A stretch of 33,558 bases of DNA from a virus. Of the stretch, positions 15,587 through 23,712 are shown piece after piece. Location of the stretch: positions 1-33,558 of IMG/VR virus record IMGVR_UViG_3300030107_001023; one strand, written 5' to 3'. Within the stretch, counting starts at the first letter, position 1. Every line of letters starts with the position of its first letter. A program made the translations under genes and the position numbers. The notes beneath the pieces are model-generated. The model was not told the origin of the DNA. It worked only from the letters and a program-made list of their open reading frames with translations, and did not search any database.

Positions 15587-16665
15587 TATTATTTCTTTTT
15601 ATATCTAACGCATATTCTGAAATAGGTGAGATATCGGAACTTCGTGGTAACGGAGAGATTCTAAGACAATCAGGAGGAGATAAACTACTTGCAGAATTGG
15701 CATTGGATATTCTTTCTTATGATGATATACGGACAGGCAATGGTCGTATTGCTGTCAAGTTTATTGATGATTCTGTTATAAAACTTACAGAGCATTCAAA
15801 GATTGTTGTTGATGAATATATCTTTGATCCTGATCCATCTAAAAGTAAGCTTGCACTTAACATGGCTAGCGGTACAGCAAGATTCATTACAGGTGCATTA
15901 GGAAAGATAGATAAAAAAAATATTAGAATAAATACACCTAGTGCTACAGTAGCTATTAGAGGTACGGATTTCACGACAACAGTAGACGAACTAGGCAGAT
16001 CTTTAGTAATTCTTTTACCGAATCCTGACGGAACTTCTTCAGGAGAAATCACAGTAGAGACAATGGCAGGCATAGAGGTTTTAAATAAACCTTATCAAGC
16101 AACAATGGTTAGTATGTCTGAAAGTCCTCCAACCAAACCAGTGACTTTGGTTAATATGTCATTGAATTTTATAGATAATCTTTTGATAATCAACCCACCA
16201 GATGAAGTTCAACAAGCTGTAGAAGAACAGTCTCAAAGTTCAAACAATGTACTTGACGTAGACTTATTAGAAGAAAATGATTTAGATGATAATGATCTTG
16301 ACAAAGATGAGTTAGAAGAAGAGATAACAAGATTAGATATTGACTTCTTAGCGGTAGACTTTTTACAAGATCTATTAGAAATAATGGAGACAACAGCTTC
16401 AGGTAAAAAAGAAAAAGGAACAGACGGAGAACTAGACGGAGTACAACTAGAAGGAATTATACCTACCTTTGATCAGAATGCGCAAGTATATAGTTTTGTA
16501 GATGGAGAAGTTTTAACATTAGTGAGACAAGTAGAAAACACAGTTGACTTGGAACTTGACAAAGGTGGTGCATATAATATACAAATACTTTCTGCTGGAA
16601 AGTTAATAAATATAACAGTAAACGGAGGCGGAGAAAATGAGATTGTTATCAATCAGTCTGATTAG
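15568..16665 (+). CDS. Secreted FecR-domain protein with curlin-like tail
   Basis: 365 residues. A signal peptide (LLILFLFISNAYS, cleavage near residue 17) is followed by a FecR-type domain (about 18-170). Its diagnostic core is TPSATVAIRGTDFTTTVDE, about 128-146. An acidic Asp/Glu/Leu linker follows (about 225-300). The last 65 residues are beta-rich and end GGGENEIVINQSD, with the same INQSD end as the second curlin protein. No membrane span follows the signal, so this is an exported stand-alone FecR domain and not an anti-sigma receptor. FecR domains of this kind are found in surface and polysaccharide-associated proteins. It lies between two curlin genes and overlaps both, so an anchor or nucleator role for the fibres is a reasonable inference. 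Confidence 0.8.
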   Translation: MHKWLLILFLFISNAYSEIGEISELRGNGEILRQSGGDKLLAELALDILSYDDIRTGNGRIAVKFIDDSVIKLTEHSKIVVDEYIFDPDPSKSKLALNMASGTARFITGALGKIDKKNIRINTPSATVAIRGTDFTTTVDELGRSLVILLPNPDGTSSGEITVETMAGIEVLNKPYQATMVSMSESPPTKPVTLVNMSLNFIDNLLIINPPDEVQQAVEEQSQSSNNVLDVDLLEENDLDDNDLDKDELEEEITRLDIDFLAVDFLQDLLEIMETTASGKKEKGTDGELDGVQLEGIIPTFDQNAQVYSFVDGEVLTLVRQVENTVDLELDKGGAYNIQILSAGKLINITVNGGGENEIVINQSD

Positions 16666-17350
16666 TTTATTTTGTTTTAGTCTCTATGCAGGAGACAACA
16701 GTGTTGAGGTAAGAACCAAAGGCAGTAACTCGTTAATACATATTGATCAAATAGGTAATGGAAACACTGCTAGAGTTTGGTGTGGTTTATCTCAGGGTAA
16801 TTACACTACTCATAAATGCAAGAATGCAGAAATAGATATAGACCAAAACGGAACAAGTAATGTAGCAAGAGCATACAGTCAAGTCGCAAACCACACTGGA
16901 AACGAATACAAGATTGAACAAGATGGAAACGATAACTTTGGTTATATCGATGCAGACGATGACGGCAATGACATGGATATTGTACAAGACGGAAACAACA
17001 ACGATGCTGAAATCTATATGCAAGGTGATAACAACATCTACTCCATAACACAAACTGGTGATGATAAAGAAGGAGAGATCAGAGCATTCGGTGATAATTC
17101 AAACTTCTCAATTACGCAATCAGGAAGCGGTGAACACTATGCCAAGATATATGCAAGCGGTTCTGCTGATAATAACGATGCAACAATAACACAAACAGGT
17201 AGTGGTGATCATTATATGAAATTAAATTTTTATACTGATGACTATAATGTAACTGCTAGTCAGTCTGGAGCAACAAACAAATCAATCACAGTAAATTATA
17301 ATTGTGTTACAAACTGTAATAAAACAATAACGATTAATCAAAGTGATTAG
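16637..17350 (+). CDS. Curlin-repeat secreted protein 2
   Basis: 237 residues with a signal peptide ending near SLYA before GDNSVEV. At least seven curlin-like repeats follow: SLIHIDQIGNGNTARV, AEIDIDQNGTSNVARA, YKIEQDGNDNFGYI, MDIVQDGNNNDAEI, YSITQTGDDKEGEI, FSITQSGSGEHYAKI and ATITQTGSGDHYMKL. This is a clearer set than in protein 1 and fits the I-x-Q-x-G-x-x-N-x-A pattern of CsgA and CsgB. Four Cys occur, two near residues 55-66 and two near the end (CVTNC). GGAG precedes the ATG and 29 bases overlap the FecR gene. The INQSD terminus matches the FecR protein. It is probably a fibre subunit or nucleator. Confidence 0.87.
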   Translation: MRLLSISLISLFCFSLYAGDNSVEVRTKGSNSLIHIDQIGNGNTARVWCGLSQGNYTTHKCKNAEIDIDQNGTSNVARAYSQVANHTGNEYKIEQDGNDNFGYIDADDDGNDMDIVQDGNNNDAEIYMQGDNNIYSITQTGDDKEGEIRAFGDNSNFSITQSGSGEHYAKIYASGSADNNDATITQTGSGDHYMKLNFYTDDYNVTASQSGATNKSITVNYNCVTNCNKTITINQSD

Positions 17351-19136
17351 AGTTAAACAACTATTTTGTTTGTTAGTATTATTGGCAATGCCTTTGGTAT
17401 TCCAACCAACATTTTATCAAGTATTAAAACTTAAAACATTTGATGCGCTTGTAGAAGAAAGAGAGCCATCAAATTATTTTTCAATTCTAAACATAACTGA
17501 ACAAGACGTAGCAGATGAAGGAGGCTATCCGCTTCCTCGTAAACGTCTAGCGGAGATACAAAATGAACTTATTAATCAAGGTGCGCTTGGTGTTGGTTGG
17601 GTTATATCCTTTCCTCAACCAGATCGTTTTGATGGTGACATTGCATTCGCAGAAAGTCTTTCATCTGCTCCGAGTATTCTAGCAACCTTTGAAAATGAGA
17701 ATGGTACATATCCGTTAACAACAGGTACAGTTATTTTAGGTGAAGATCGTGGAGGCTTTCAAGCAAAAGGAGTTGTTGAGAACATACCAATACTAAGAGA
17801 GTCTGCATTTCAAGGTATCGCAGTAGCTCCTGCAGATGTAGATCAATTGGTCAGACGAATGCCTTTATTATTACGGACTCCCGATGGATGGGTATCTGCA
17901 TATGGCACAGAAGTTTTAAAAGTATTGGCAGGTGCTGATACTTACGTGATAAAAACAAACGAGAATGGTATTCAAGAAGTAAGAGTCAAAGGAATACCTG
18001 CTGTACCCACAGATAGTCTTGGTCGTAAATGGATCAGTTGGGTAGATACTCCAGAGTTTTCTTTATCTGACATAAAAAGAACAGACTTAATTCAAAATCG
18101 TTTTGTATTTGTAGGTGTCACAGCTTTAGGAGTGATGCCTCAAATAGCCACACCTGCTGGGCTTTTAGAGCCTCACAAAATACAAGCAGCTTTATCTGAA
18201 TCAATACTTATTCAAGACAGTCCATCTATTCCTGACTTTGCAATTTCAATAGAACTTTTAATGTTTGTTTTTGGTGTTCTTTTTGTTTGGGGAATGATTA
18301 TATTGGCAGGCATAAACGTAGGTTTAATTCTTGTGTCAATGATGTTTGCTTTTACAATAGCAATGCAGTTTTATTTTGTAAGAACAGAAGGAATGTTACT
18401 TGACTTTACATGGTCTTTAATATCTCAATTCATTACAGCAAGCATTGCATTCTATATAAGATTCAGAGAACAATACAAACTAAGACAACAAATTAAAAAA
18501 CAATTTGAACATTACTTAGATCCTAGACAAGTTAAAAGACTGCAAAGAAATCCTGATCTATTAAAACTAGGTGGAGAAAAAAGATATGCAACGTATCTGT
18601 TCACAGACGTAAGAGGTTTTACTTCTATGTCAGAGTCATTACCACCTGAAGATGTAACTTATATCATGAACAAAGCTTTGACTGCTCAACAAAAAGCAGT
18701 ACAAAAGAACGAAGGCATGGTCGATAAATATATTGGTGATGCAATGATGGCTATATTCAATGCGCCTTTGGACCAACCAAACCACGAAACAAAAGCAGTC
18801 AGTTGTGCATTAGATATAATAAAAAATATGGAAGAACTAAACGAAGAACTGTCACAAAAAGGATTACCATCGATAGCCATAGGTATTGGGATCAACAGTG
18901 GTGAGGCTGTGATAGGCAATATGGGTAGTGCTTCTAGATTTGATTATACTGCTATAGGAGATGCAGTTAATACAGGAGCAAGACTAGAATCAGCTACCAA
19001 GGAAGCAGGGGTTGATCTTCTTATAGGAGAAACAACAACTATGTTTAATAAGCACGAAGGTTTTGAGTTCGTAGATGAGATCTCAGTCAAAGGAAAAGAA
19101 AAACCACTTAAAGTTTTTACTCTACATATTGAATAG
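17343..19136 (+). CDS. CHASE2-domain membrane adenylate cyclase
   Basis: 597 residues from GTG 17343, overlapping the curlin stop by 8 bases. An N-terminal span (about 7-22) leads into a CHASE2-type extracytoplasmic sensor (about 25-295), then three spans (about 298-318, 322-342, 352-372) and a class III nucleotide cyclase domain (about 410-595). Metal-binding D422 (FTDVRGFT) and D466 (KYIGDAMMAIF) are present. K462 and D534 (FDYTAIGD) are the adenine-selecting pair, and N543 and R547 (VNTGARLE) stabilise the transition state. The enzyme therefore looks intact and ATP-specific, making cAMP in response to an envelope signal. It is the last gene of the curli-like cassette. The ligand is unknown. 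Confidence 0.9.
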   Translation: MIRVKQLFCLLVLLAMPLVFQPTFYQVLKLKTFDALVEEREPSNYFSILNITEQDVADEGGYPLPRKRLAEIQNELINQGALGVGWVISFPQPDRFDGDIAFAESLSSAPSILATFENENGTYPLTTGTVILGEDRGGFQAKGVVENIPILRESAFQGIAVAPADVDQLVRRMPLLLRTPDGWVSAYGTEVLKVLAGADTYVIKTNENGIQEVRVKGIPAVPTDSLGRKWISWVDTPEFSLSDIKRTDLIQNRFVFVGVTALGVMPQIATPAGLLEPHKIQAALSESILIQDSPSIPDFAISIELLMFVFGVLFVWGMIILAGINVGLILVSMMFAFTIAMQFYFVRTEGMLLDFTWSLISQFITASIAFYIRFREQYKLRQQIKKQFEHYLDPRQVKRLQRNPDLLKLGGEKRYATYLFTDVRGFTSMSESLPPEDVTYIMNKALTAQQKAVQKNEGMVDKYIGDAMMAIFNAPLDQPNHETKAVSCALDIIKNMEELNEELSQKGLPSIAIGIGINSGEAVIGNMGSASRFDYTAIGDAVNTGARLESATKEAGVDLLIGETTTMFNKHEGFEFVDEISVKGKEKPLKVFTLHIE

Positions 19137-19335
19137 CTGTGACTTCATCCTCAAGGTACTTATGTATGCCTTGTAATTTTATAGTGCCTTCACGAATAAT
19201 CTTCTTAATAACGTAGGCATCGTCTTCATTTCTAAAAACTTTATCAACATCAGTGATGGGAAGTCCACCAAGATCAGATACTATGTTTCCTTTCACATCC
19301 AGTACAATTTTAAAAGTTAATAATGTTGCTTCCAT
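19117..19335 (-). CDS. Small hypothetical protein (72 aa)
   Basis: 72 residues, beginning MEATLLTFKIVLDVKGNIVS and with a charged mid-section (DDAYVIKKIIREGTI). No motif is recognised. It follows the ribonucleotide reductase stop directly (adjacent, 1-base overlap) and is the last gene of the minus-strand operon. Its stop region overlaps the cyclase end by 20 bases, tail to tail. The function is unknown. Confidence 0.6.
   Translation of the reverse strand: MEATLLTFKIVLDVKGNIVSDLGGLPITDVDKVFRNEDDAYVIKKIIREGTIKLQGIHKYLEDEVTAIQYVE
19152..19180 (+). terminator. Possible weak terminator at the convergent junction
   Basis: CAAGG at 19152-19156 and CCTTG at 19169-19173 can pair across a 12-base loop, followed by TAATTTTAT on the plus strand. 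It lies just past the cyclase stop, inside the end of the opposing gene. The stem is only 5 pairs and the U tract is broken, so termination here is uncertain. Confidence 0.25.
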
Positions 19336-21254
19336 TATACTATCTCACAAGCGCCTGCTGTACAGGCTAGTTCTTTCGTGTTCTCAGTCATGTCTTCCTT
19401 TTCATAATCTGTAATTAAATCCCAATCAATTTCATGTACAGTCTTTTTCATCCATTCATTATATTCGTCTTCAAATATTTCTTGATAAGGTGCTTGTTGA
19501 TACGAGTGATCTGCATACGGAAGGAACGAAACTCCTGATATTCTATCGAAGTTATCCCATACCCATGCACCAACCTTCAACCATTCAGATTCTCTAACAG
19601 AGATGGTAGCTGATGGTTTGTGTTCGCACCAATGATCTTGATAAAGTTTCCAAATTTCTAAATGCTCTATGGCTGATAGATCTATTCTTGTTAAAGACTT
19701 ACTAGGAGACTTAATAGGAAAGTAAAACACTAAGGTATGTTCAGGCTTAGTAATATCATCTTCGTGATACACTCCTTGATCAACCATCAACTGTGCAATA
19801 GGATCTTTCTTATCGGCACGAACAGTCCTTAAATAATATTCGCTATGTCTTGTATGTATTCCACTAGCACTATCAACCAACTGACTAACAGTTCCACTAG
19901 GTTTAACACAAGTAATTGCTACGGATTGTTTGATTCCTAATTTATTTGCCCACTCTTTATTCTTAGCGACAGATACATTTTTAAAGTTTTGTAATCTTCT
20001 TGGTAAGTTATCTCCTTGATACATCTTTGTATTATCCATAATGCCTGTAAGAGACACACCAAGAAGAGCTTCTTCTTCTGTGTTGTCTTTCCAAGCCTTT
20101 GTTAAATATCTAAAGTTAGTTAATGTTGCTTGGAAAGTACCAAGAATAGTAGCCAGTTCTACTTTTCTTTCTAAGCTTTTCCAAGTATCTTCAGGTCTAA
20201 CAACAACTTCTGTTAAATTACAGAACTGTTTATTGCGTAGTATGATTTCACTGCATGGATTACATCCAAAGTCTTTGTAATCTTCTCGTCTTCCATTCTT
20301 AGCAGCTTGTTCTTCAGCAGCTTGACGATTAAAAATACCACGTTCACCGCTTTTAGATTCATATAAAGATAGCCACTCTTTCATGAATGCGCCCATCTCT
20401 GCTGAGTCTGTATATGCTACTGAGTTATTAGACAATGCTCTGTGTTGACTATGCTCCCACCAAGAACCTGATTTAGCATTGCGCATACGCTCGTCTGAGA
20501 GGTTGCTGAGTGAGATCAAAGCGCTACGTCTAACACCACCCACCACAACAACTTCTGCGATCTTACACATCAAATCATGACAATCAATTGAAACAAGTTT
20601 CTTTTGGTTTTTACTGAGTGCATCTTTAAAAATGTTAATAGTAAAATGCATGAGATCATCTAAAGGTGCTGGACCACTGGCACGACCACCAAAGGTTTTA
20701 AGTCTTGCGCCTTGAGGTCGAATATTACTCAGATCCCATTGAGGAATATGTCCTGCATAAAGCAAAGACATGAGTTCTTTATAAGCTTTAGCCCATCCAA
20801 TCTTTGAATCAGCTACTTTAATTATAGTATCTGTAGGATGTAGTTCTTCAGGAAGATCAGGAAGTTTATTTATGTACTGTCTTTCAACACTAAAGCCAAC
20901 ACCTGTGCCACACATTAGTATATAAAGTGTTTCATCAAAAGCTCTAGGTGTATCAACAGCAACATAACTGCAGTTGAATCCTGCTACGTTGTCTCGTTCT
21001 AAAGCTGTACCTGCTGACATTAAAGCTCTCATGCTCGGCATAATTTCTAAATTAAGAACTGCTTGTTCTAGTTCTTTTCTAATTTTAGATATGTCTGTTT
21101 TGTTATTCTTTTTTAAATGATCTTGCATAAAGTCAAAGTATCTTGCAACTGTCTCTTGCCAAGTCTCTCGTCTTCCTGTATCTTCGTTCCATCTAGCATA
21201 TCTGCTAAGATGTATGAACTCTTGATAAGTTGTAGGTAGTTTAGTTTGTTCCAT
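19335..21254 (-). CDS. nrdJ: Class II (B12-dependent) ribonucleotide reductase
   Basis: 639 residues, starting at ATG 21254 after AAGGAAAG. The sequence matches monomeric adenosylcobalamin-dependent ribonucleoside triphosphate reductase. The N-terminal MPSMRALMSAG and NCSYVAVDTPRAFDET segments surround the first redox Cys. GTGVGFSVER follows, then the finger-loop NPCSEIIL near 334 with the thiyl-radical Cys and catalytic Glu, CVKPSGTVSQL near 440, and a C-terminal CTAGAC pair that re-reduces the active site. It supplies deoxynucleotides for phage DNA synthesis and needs no oxygen but does need cobalamin from the host. No separate NrdB or NrdA is present. Its start lies within the last 14 bases of the DUF3310 gene. 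Confidence 0.93.
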   Translation of the reverse strand: MEQTKLPTTYQEFIHLSRYARWNEDTGRRETWQETVARYFDFMQDHLKKNNKTDISKIRKELEQAVLNLEIMPSMRALMSAGTALERDNVAGFNCSYVAVDTPRAFDETLYILMCGTGVGFSVERQYINKLPDLPEELHPTDTIIKVADSKIGWAKAYKELMSLLYAGHIPQWDLSNIRPQGARLKTFGGRASGPAPLDDLMHFTINIFKDALSKNQKKLVSIDCHDLMCKIAEVVVVGGVRRSALISLSNLSDERMRNAKSGSWWEHSQHRALSNNSVAYTDSAEMGAFMKEWLSLYESKSGERGIFNRQAAEEQAAKNGRREDYKDFGCNPCSEIILRNKQFCNLTEVVVRPEDTWKSLERKVELATILGTFQATLTNFRYLTKAWKDNTEEEALLGVSLTGIMDNTKMYQGDNLPRRLQNFKNVSVAKNKEWANKLGIKQSVAITCVKPSGTVSQLVDSASGIHTRHSEYYLRTVRADKKDPIAQLMVDQGVYHEDDITKPEHTLVFYFPIKSPSKSLTRIDLSAIEHLEIWKLYQDHWCEHKPSATISVRESEWLKVGAWVWDNFDRISGVSFLPYADHSYQQAPYQEIFEDEYNEWMKKTVHEIDWDLITDYEKEDMTENTKELACTAGACEIV

Positions 21255-21513
21255 TTCTTTCCTTGTTTAATAATATTTCTTTTAGTTTTGTTTCGTACCA
21301 ATCTGCTTTATCTAAGTCTTGTACTCCATTCTTGTATCTAAATCTCCAACGATACTTCAATGAGTTTCCTCTTAGATAACCAATAAATTCTTCGTGTGTT
21401 AGCATGGCTTCAATAGCTTCAATGCATTCTATCTTGCCGTTGTTGTAGTGCGGTGGATGATTAACTAAATCTTCATCCATTATCTTATGTGCTTGTTCCA
21501 TTAGTTCTTCCAT
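21241..21513 (-). CDS. DUF3310 family phage protein
   Basis: 90 residues. The family signature VNHPPHYNNGKIECIEAIEA (about 17-36) is followed by GYLRGNSLKYRWRFRYKNG and DLDKADWY-KL, the typical DUF3310 pattern. Proteins of this family are widespread in phages, often near nucleotide metabolism genes, and have been compared with nucleotide kinase-associated domains; the activity is not established. Start at ATG 21513 with AGAGGG upstream, right after the thioesterase stop. Its end overlaps nrdJ, so coupled expression with the reductase is likely. Confidence 0.85.
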   Translation of the reverse strand: MEELMEQAHKIMDEDLVNHPPHYNNGKIECIEAIEAMLTHEEFIGYLRGNSLKYRWRFRYKNGVQDLDKADWYETKLKEILLNKERNGTN

Positions 21514-21912
21514 TTATTTACCCTCTTTCTTTGTATATTTCTTTTTAACTCTTTCGCTGATAGGTACTGGATTTCCATATTCATCTATACGAACAAACTT
21601 CATATCAGTATTGACTACGATCTCTTGTGAGTCTGTTCTTACATTATGTCTTCTTGCTTCGATGTTGAGTGTAATACTAGACCTACCAACTTTTCTTACT
21701 TTTCCCCATATCTCTATAAGCTGTCCTGATTTAACAGGTCTTCTGAACTCCATCTTCTCAACCAATACTGTAACAACTCTTGGTGAATTACAAATTCTAG
21801 AAGCCATTGATGCACCTGCTTCATCCAACCAAGACATCATGTGACCACCAAATAAGTTATCATGATAGCCTAAGTCTCCTTCCTTACACATCTTTGTACT
21901 AATCAGTTTCAT
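21514..21912 (-). CDS. Hotdog-fold acyl-CoA thioesterase (YciA-like)
   Basis: 132 residues from ATG 21912. The open frame extends upstream to 21999 but would overlap the endonuclease by 100 bases, while starting at KLISTKM aligns with the usual family start. The core GDLGYHDNLFGGHMMSWLDEA carries the N-x-x-G-G loop and the catalytic Asp in LDEAG of YciA-type thioesterases. VEKMEFRRPVKSGQ and GKVRKVGRSSITL give the later strands. Such enzymes cleave acyl-CoA thioesters. In a phage this would be an auxiliary metabolic gene acting on host lipid or CoA pools. Substrate and benefit are unknown. It overlaps the endonuclease stop by 14 bases. Confidence 0.85.
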   Translation of the reverse strand: MKLISTKMCKEGDLGYHDNLFGGHMMSWLDEAGASMASRICNSPRVVTVLVEKMEFRRPVKSGQLIEIWGKVRKVGRSSITLNIEARRHNVRTDSQEIVVNTDMKFVRIDEYGNPVPISERVKKKYTKKEGK

Positions 21913-22336
21913 CTTTCCATTCTTTAGGTAAACTCTCGGTGCTATACCACCTGAATCCATTCTTTGATGCCCATTCAGCGTGACTTCTTTTTGTTCCATC
22001 TCTTCTCATCTTTGCATTAGGCATAGGTGCTGAAGGATTAGAAAATAAAAATACTAATTCACAATCCTCTGGCAGTATCTCTTTAATCCATTTGTATTTA
22101 TTGTATTCAGCATAATCCCAAAATCTTCCCTTTGCTTCTAAGTATATAACCTTACCTTCTAAGATGCGAATAAAATCAGGATGATATTTATGTGGAATAG
22201 AATACTCTATGATTCCTTTGTGGTGTTCCCAATGTTGAAGTTCTTCTTGATGTAGGTCATACTCCCATTTAGAATCATAACCTTTGGGTAATCCTTTTTC
22301 AATTGGTCTTTTCTTTCTTGGTTTTCTTTTTGGCAT
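21899..22336 (-). CDS. T7 endonuclease I-like Holliday junction resolvase
   Basis: 145 residues, near the 149 of T7 gp3. A basic N-terminus (PKRKPRKKRP) precedes the catalytic core: E in SKWEYDL (about 24), D in YHPDFI (about 54) and E-x-K in YLEAKGRFWD (about 67-69). These match E20, D55, E65 and K67 of T7 endonuclease I. The C-terminal HAEWASKNGFRWYSTESLPKEW segment also corresponds to the end of gp3. It should resolve branched replication and recombination intermediates and help degrade host DNA. The ATG shares TGATG with the stop of the preceding gene. Confidence 0.88.
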   Translation of the reverse strand: MPKRKPRKKRPIEKGLPKGYDSKWEYDLHQEELQHWEHHKGIIEYSIPHKYHPDFIRILEGKVIYLEAKGRFWDYAEYNKYKWIKEILPEDCELVFLFSNPSAPMPNAKMRRDGTKRSHAEWASKNGFRWYSTESLPKEWKDETD

Positions 22337-22557
22337 CAGTGTACTGTTTCATCTGTTGGCATATCCATACCAAGTTCTCTTAGGTTTATTTCGTTCTCTA
22401 ATAAATCAATTAACTTTGTTAGTAATACTGTATCTATTTCTTGAAGTTCTGCTCCTGAAAAAAGAACACCTCCAATTGCGATAATCAATTCATCTAAAGG
22501 AATAGCATTAACATCTATTTCTAAAGTGTCTTTTGTTTTGTCATTTGTCATATTCAT
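22336..22557 (-). CDS. Small acidic hypothetical protein (73 aa)
   Basis: 73 residues, acidic and predicted helical (LLTKLIDLLENEINLRELGM), with no recognised motif. It sits between the nuclease genes with a 4-base ATGA overlap upstream and a TGATG overlap downstream, so it is clearly part of the operon. The function is unknown. Confidence 0.65.
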   Translation of the reverse strand: MNMTNDKTKDTLEIDVNAIPLDELIIAIGGVLFSGAELQEIDTVLLTKLIDLLENEINLRELGMDMPTDETVH

Positions 22558-22859
22558 AAGTCGTATATATTATTTTGTATTGTATCGAATGCTCTTTGTT
22601 CTCTGTCTAAATCTTTTTGTAGTTGCTCAAAGGTTAGATCAGGGTTTCGCTTAACTCTTTTATAAATCCATTTAAGAGAATAAGCACTGAGTAAAAACTT
22701 TCTGTTTGCGTATATATGGGTCTGGTCAGAAAGATACGACTCAATGTTATCAACATTAATTTCTTTTCCGTCTTCTTCATTTGGAAGTATGTTGCGCAAC
22801 CAATCAACTAATATCTGTTTACCTTTTAGTCTTAGTCTCTTAGCTCTTTTGCCATTCAT
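22554..22859 (-). CDS. Small basic hypothetical protein (101 aa)
   Basis: 101 residues with a very basic start (NGKRAKRLRLKGKQ) that could bind nucleic acid, followed by a helical body (SLKWIYKRVKRNPDLTFEQL). It overlaps the exonuclease end by 20 bases. Small basic proteins in this position occur in related marine phages as I recall them, but I cannot give a family or function. Confidence 0.65.
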   Translation of the reverse strand: MNGKRAKRLRLKGKQILVDWLRNILPNEEDGKEINVDNIESYLSDQTHIYANRKFLLSAYSLKWIYKRVKRNPDLTFEQLQKDLDREQRAFDTIQNNIYDL

Positions 22860-23712
22860 TCGTAACCTCTTCTACTCTTGGTTGTTTAACTACAGTCGTA
22901 AAAAATGCTAGGTTTTTCGCATACTTAAATACTCTCAAACCTTGTCCGTTGTTTGAATCTTTATGACATGTGAATTTATGACGACAGTAGATGCACTGTT
23001 TAGGAAGCTTCATGTTCCCTGATTTACCGTCAGGTATAGGATTATAGCACATACTAGGCGGATTGTCAAGCTTTAATTCTCTTTTTAATTTAGCGATCCT
23101 GTGTTTGATGTTTGGTTTATCCATTTCTGCTGGAATTAGAAGAGCAAGTTCTCCCGTTTCTTTGTTGATTGCTAAGAAACCTCCGTTGTTTGTACCTTCG
23201 CTTGCTTCATAACCTGCAAGTTGCGCCATATAACCAAACGGATCGTCTTCAGGCAGTGTTCCATTTCTAAATTTCTGGAAAGCAAAACCTGAAGCTGACT
23301 TAACATCAACAACTTCTCCGTCTATGATACAATCCATGTGACCAAGCACACCTGATACCTTGACTTCTTTTTGTTCTCCTTCAACTTTATGTCCTGCTAA
23401 ACGAACCAACATCAATACGACTTCTTCTAAGATATGTCCATACAGAAACTTAATCTGTGTTGAAGGTTTCATAGGCAATGGTTCATCTTCTGATTTAAAG
23501 TCATACCAAAGCTGACGATTTGGTTTACCTACATTAGACATTCTCAAAGTTTCTTTCTTTCTTTCGTAAGGCTTTGCCCATTGAAGAAGAATATCTTTCA
23601 TGGCATTGCCAAATTCTTCAGCATCTTTTTCAGATATGTCTAGTGCTTTGCCGTTACTAAGCCCATCAAGTTCTTTGTAGATGTCTCCTATTAATGTATT
23701 TAATTTTTTCAT
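22840..23712 (-). CDS. PD-(D/E)XK (Cas4/RecB-like) exonuclease
   Basis: 290 residues. The nuclease core is E96 or E97 in GHILEEVV, D127 in GHMDCIIDG, the D136-x-K138 pair in EVVDVKSAS, and a later Q-x-x-x-Y type motif in MAQLAGYEA, the order seen in RecB/Cas4-type nucleases. A C-terminal group of Cys (CIYCRHKFTC) could hold a metal or iron-sulfur cluster as in Cas4-like proteins. In T7-like phages the equivalent slot is filled by the gp6 5'-3' exonuclease, so this may process host DNA or phage ends for recombination. ATG 23712 overlaps the upstream stop by 4 bases. Confidence 0.83.
   Translation of the reverse strand: MKKLNTLIGDIYKELDGLSNGKALDISEKDAEEFGNAMKDILLQWAKPYERKKETLRMSNVGKPNRQLWYDFKSEDEPLPMKPSTQIKFLYGHILEEVVLMLVRLAGHKVEGEQKEVKVSGVLGHMDCIIDGEVVDVKSASGFAFQKFRNGTLPEDDPFGYMAQLAGYEASEGTNNGGFLAINKETGELALLIPAEMDKPNIKHRIAKLKRELKLDNPPSMCYNPIPDGKSGNMKLPKQCIYCRHKFTCHKDSNNGQGLRVFKYAKNLAFFTTVVKQPRVEEVTNEWQKS

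Noticed and set aside
16556-16583. TTGACA-16-TATACA inside the FecR gene, ahead of curlin 2
   Set aside because: The -35 is good but the -10 is only 4 of 6, and the site lies within coding sequence of a tightly coupled operon. It is too weak to call without transcript data.
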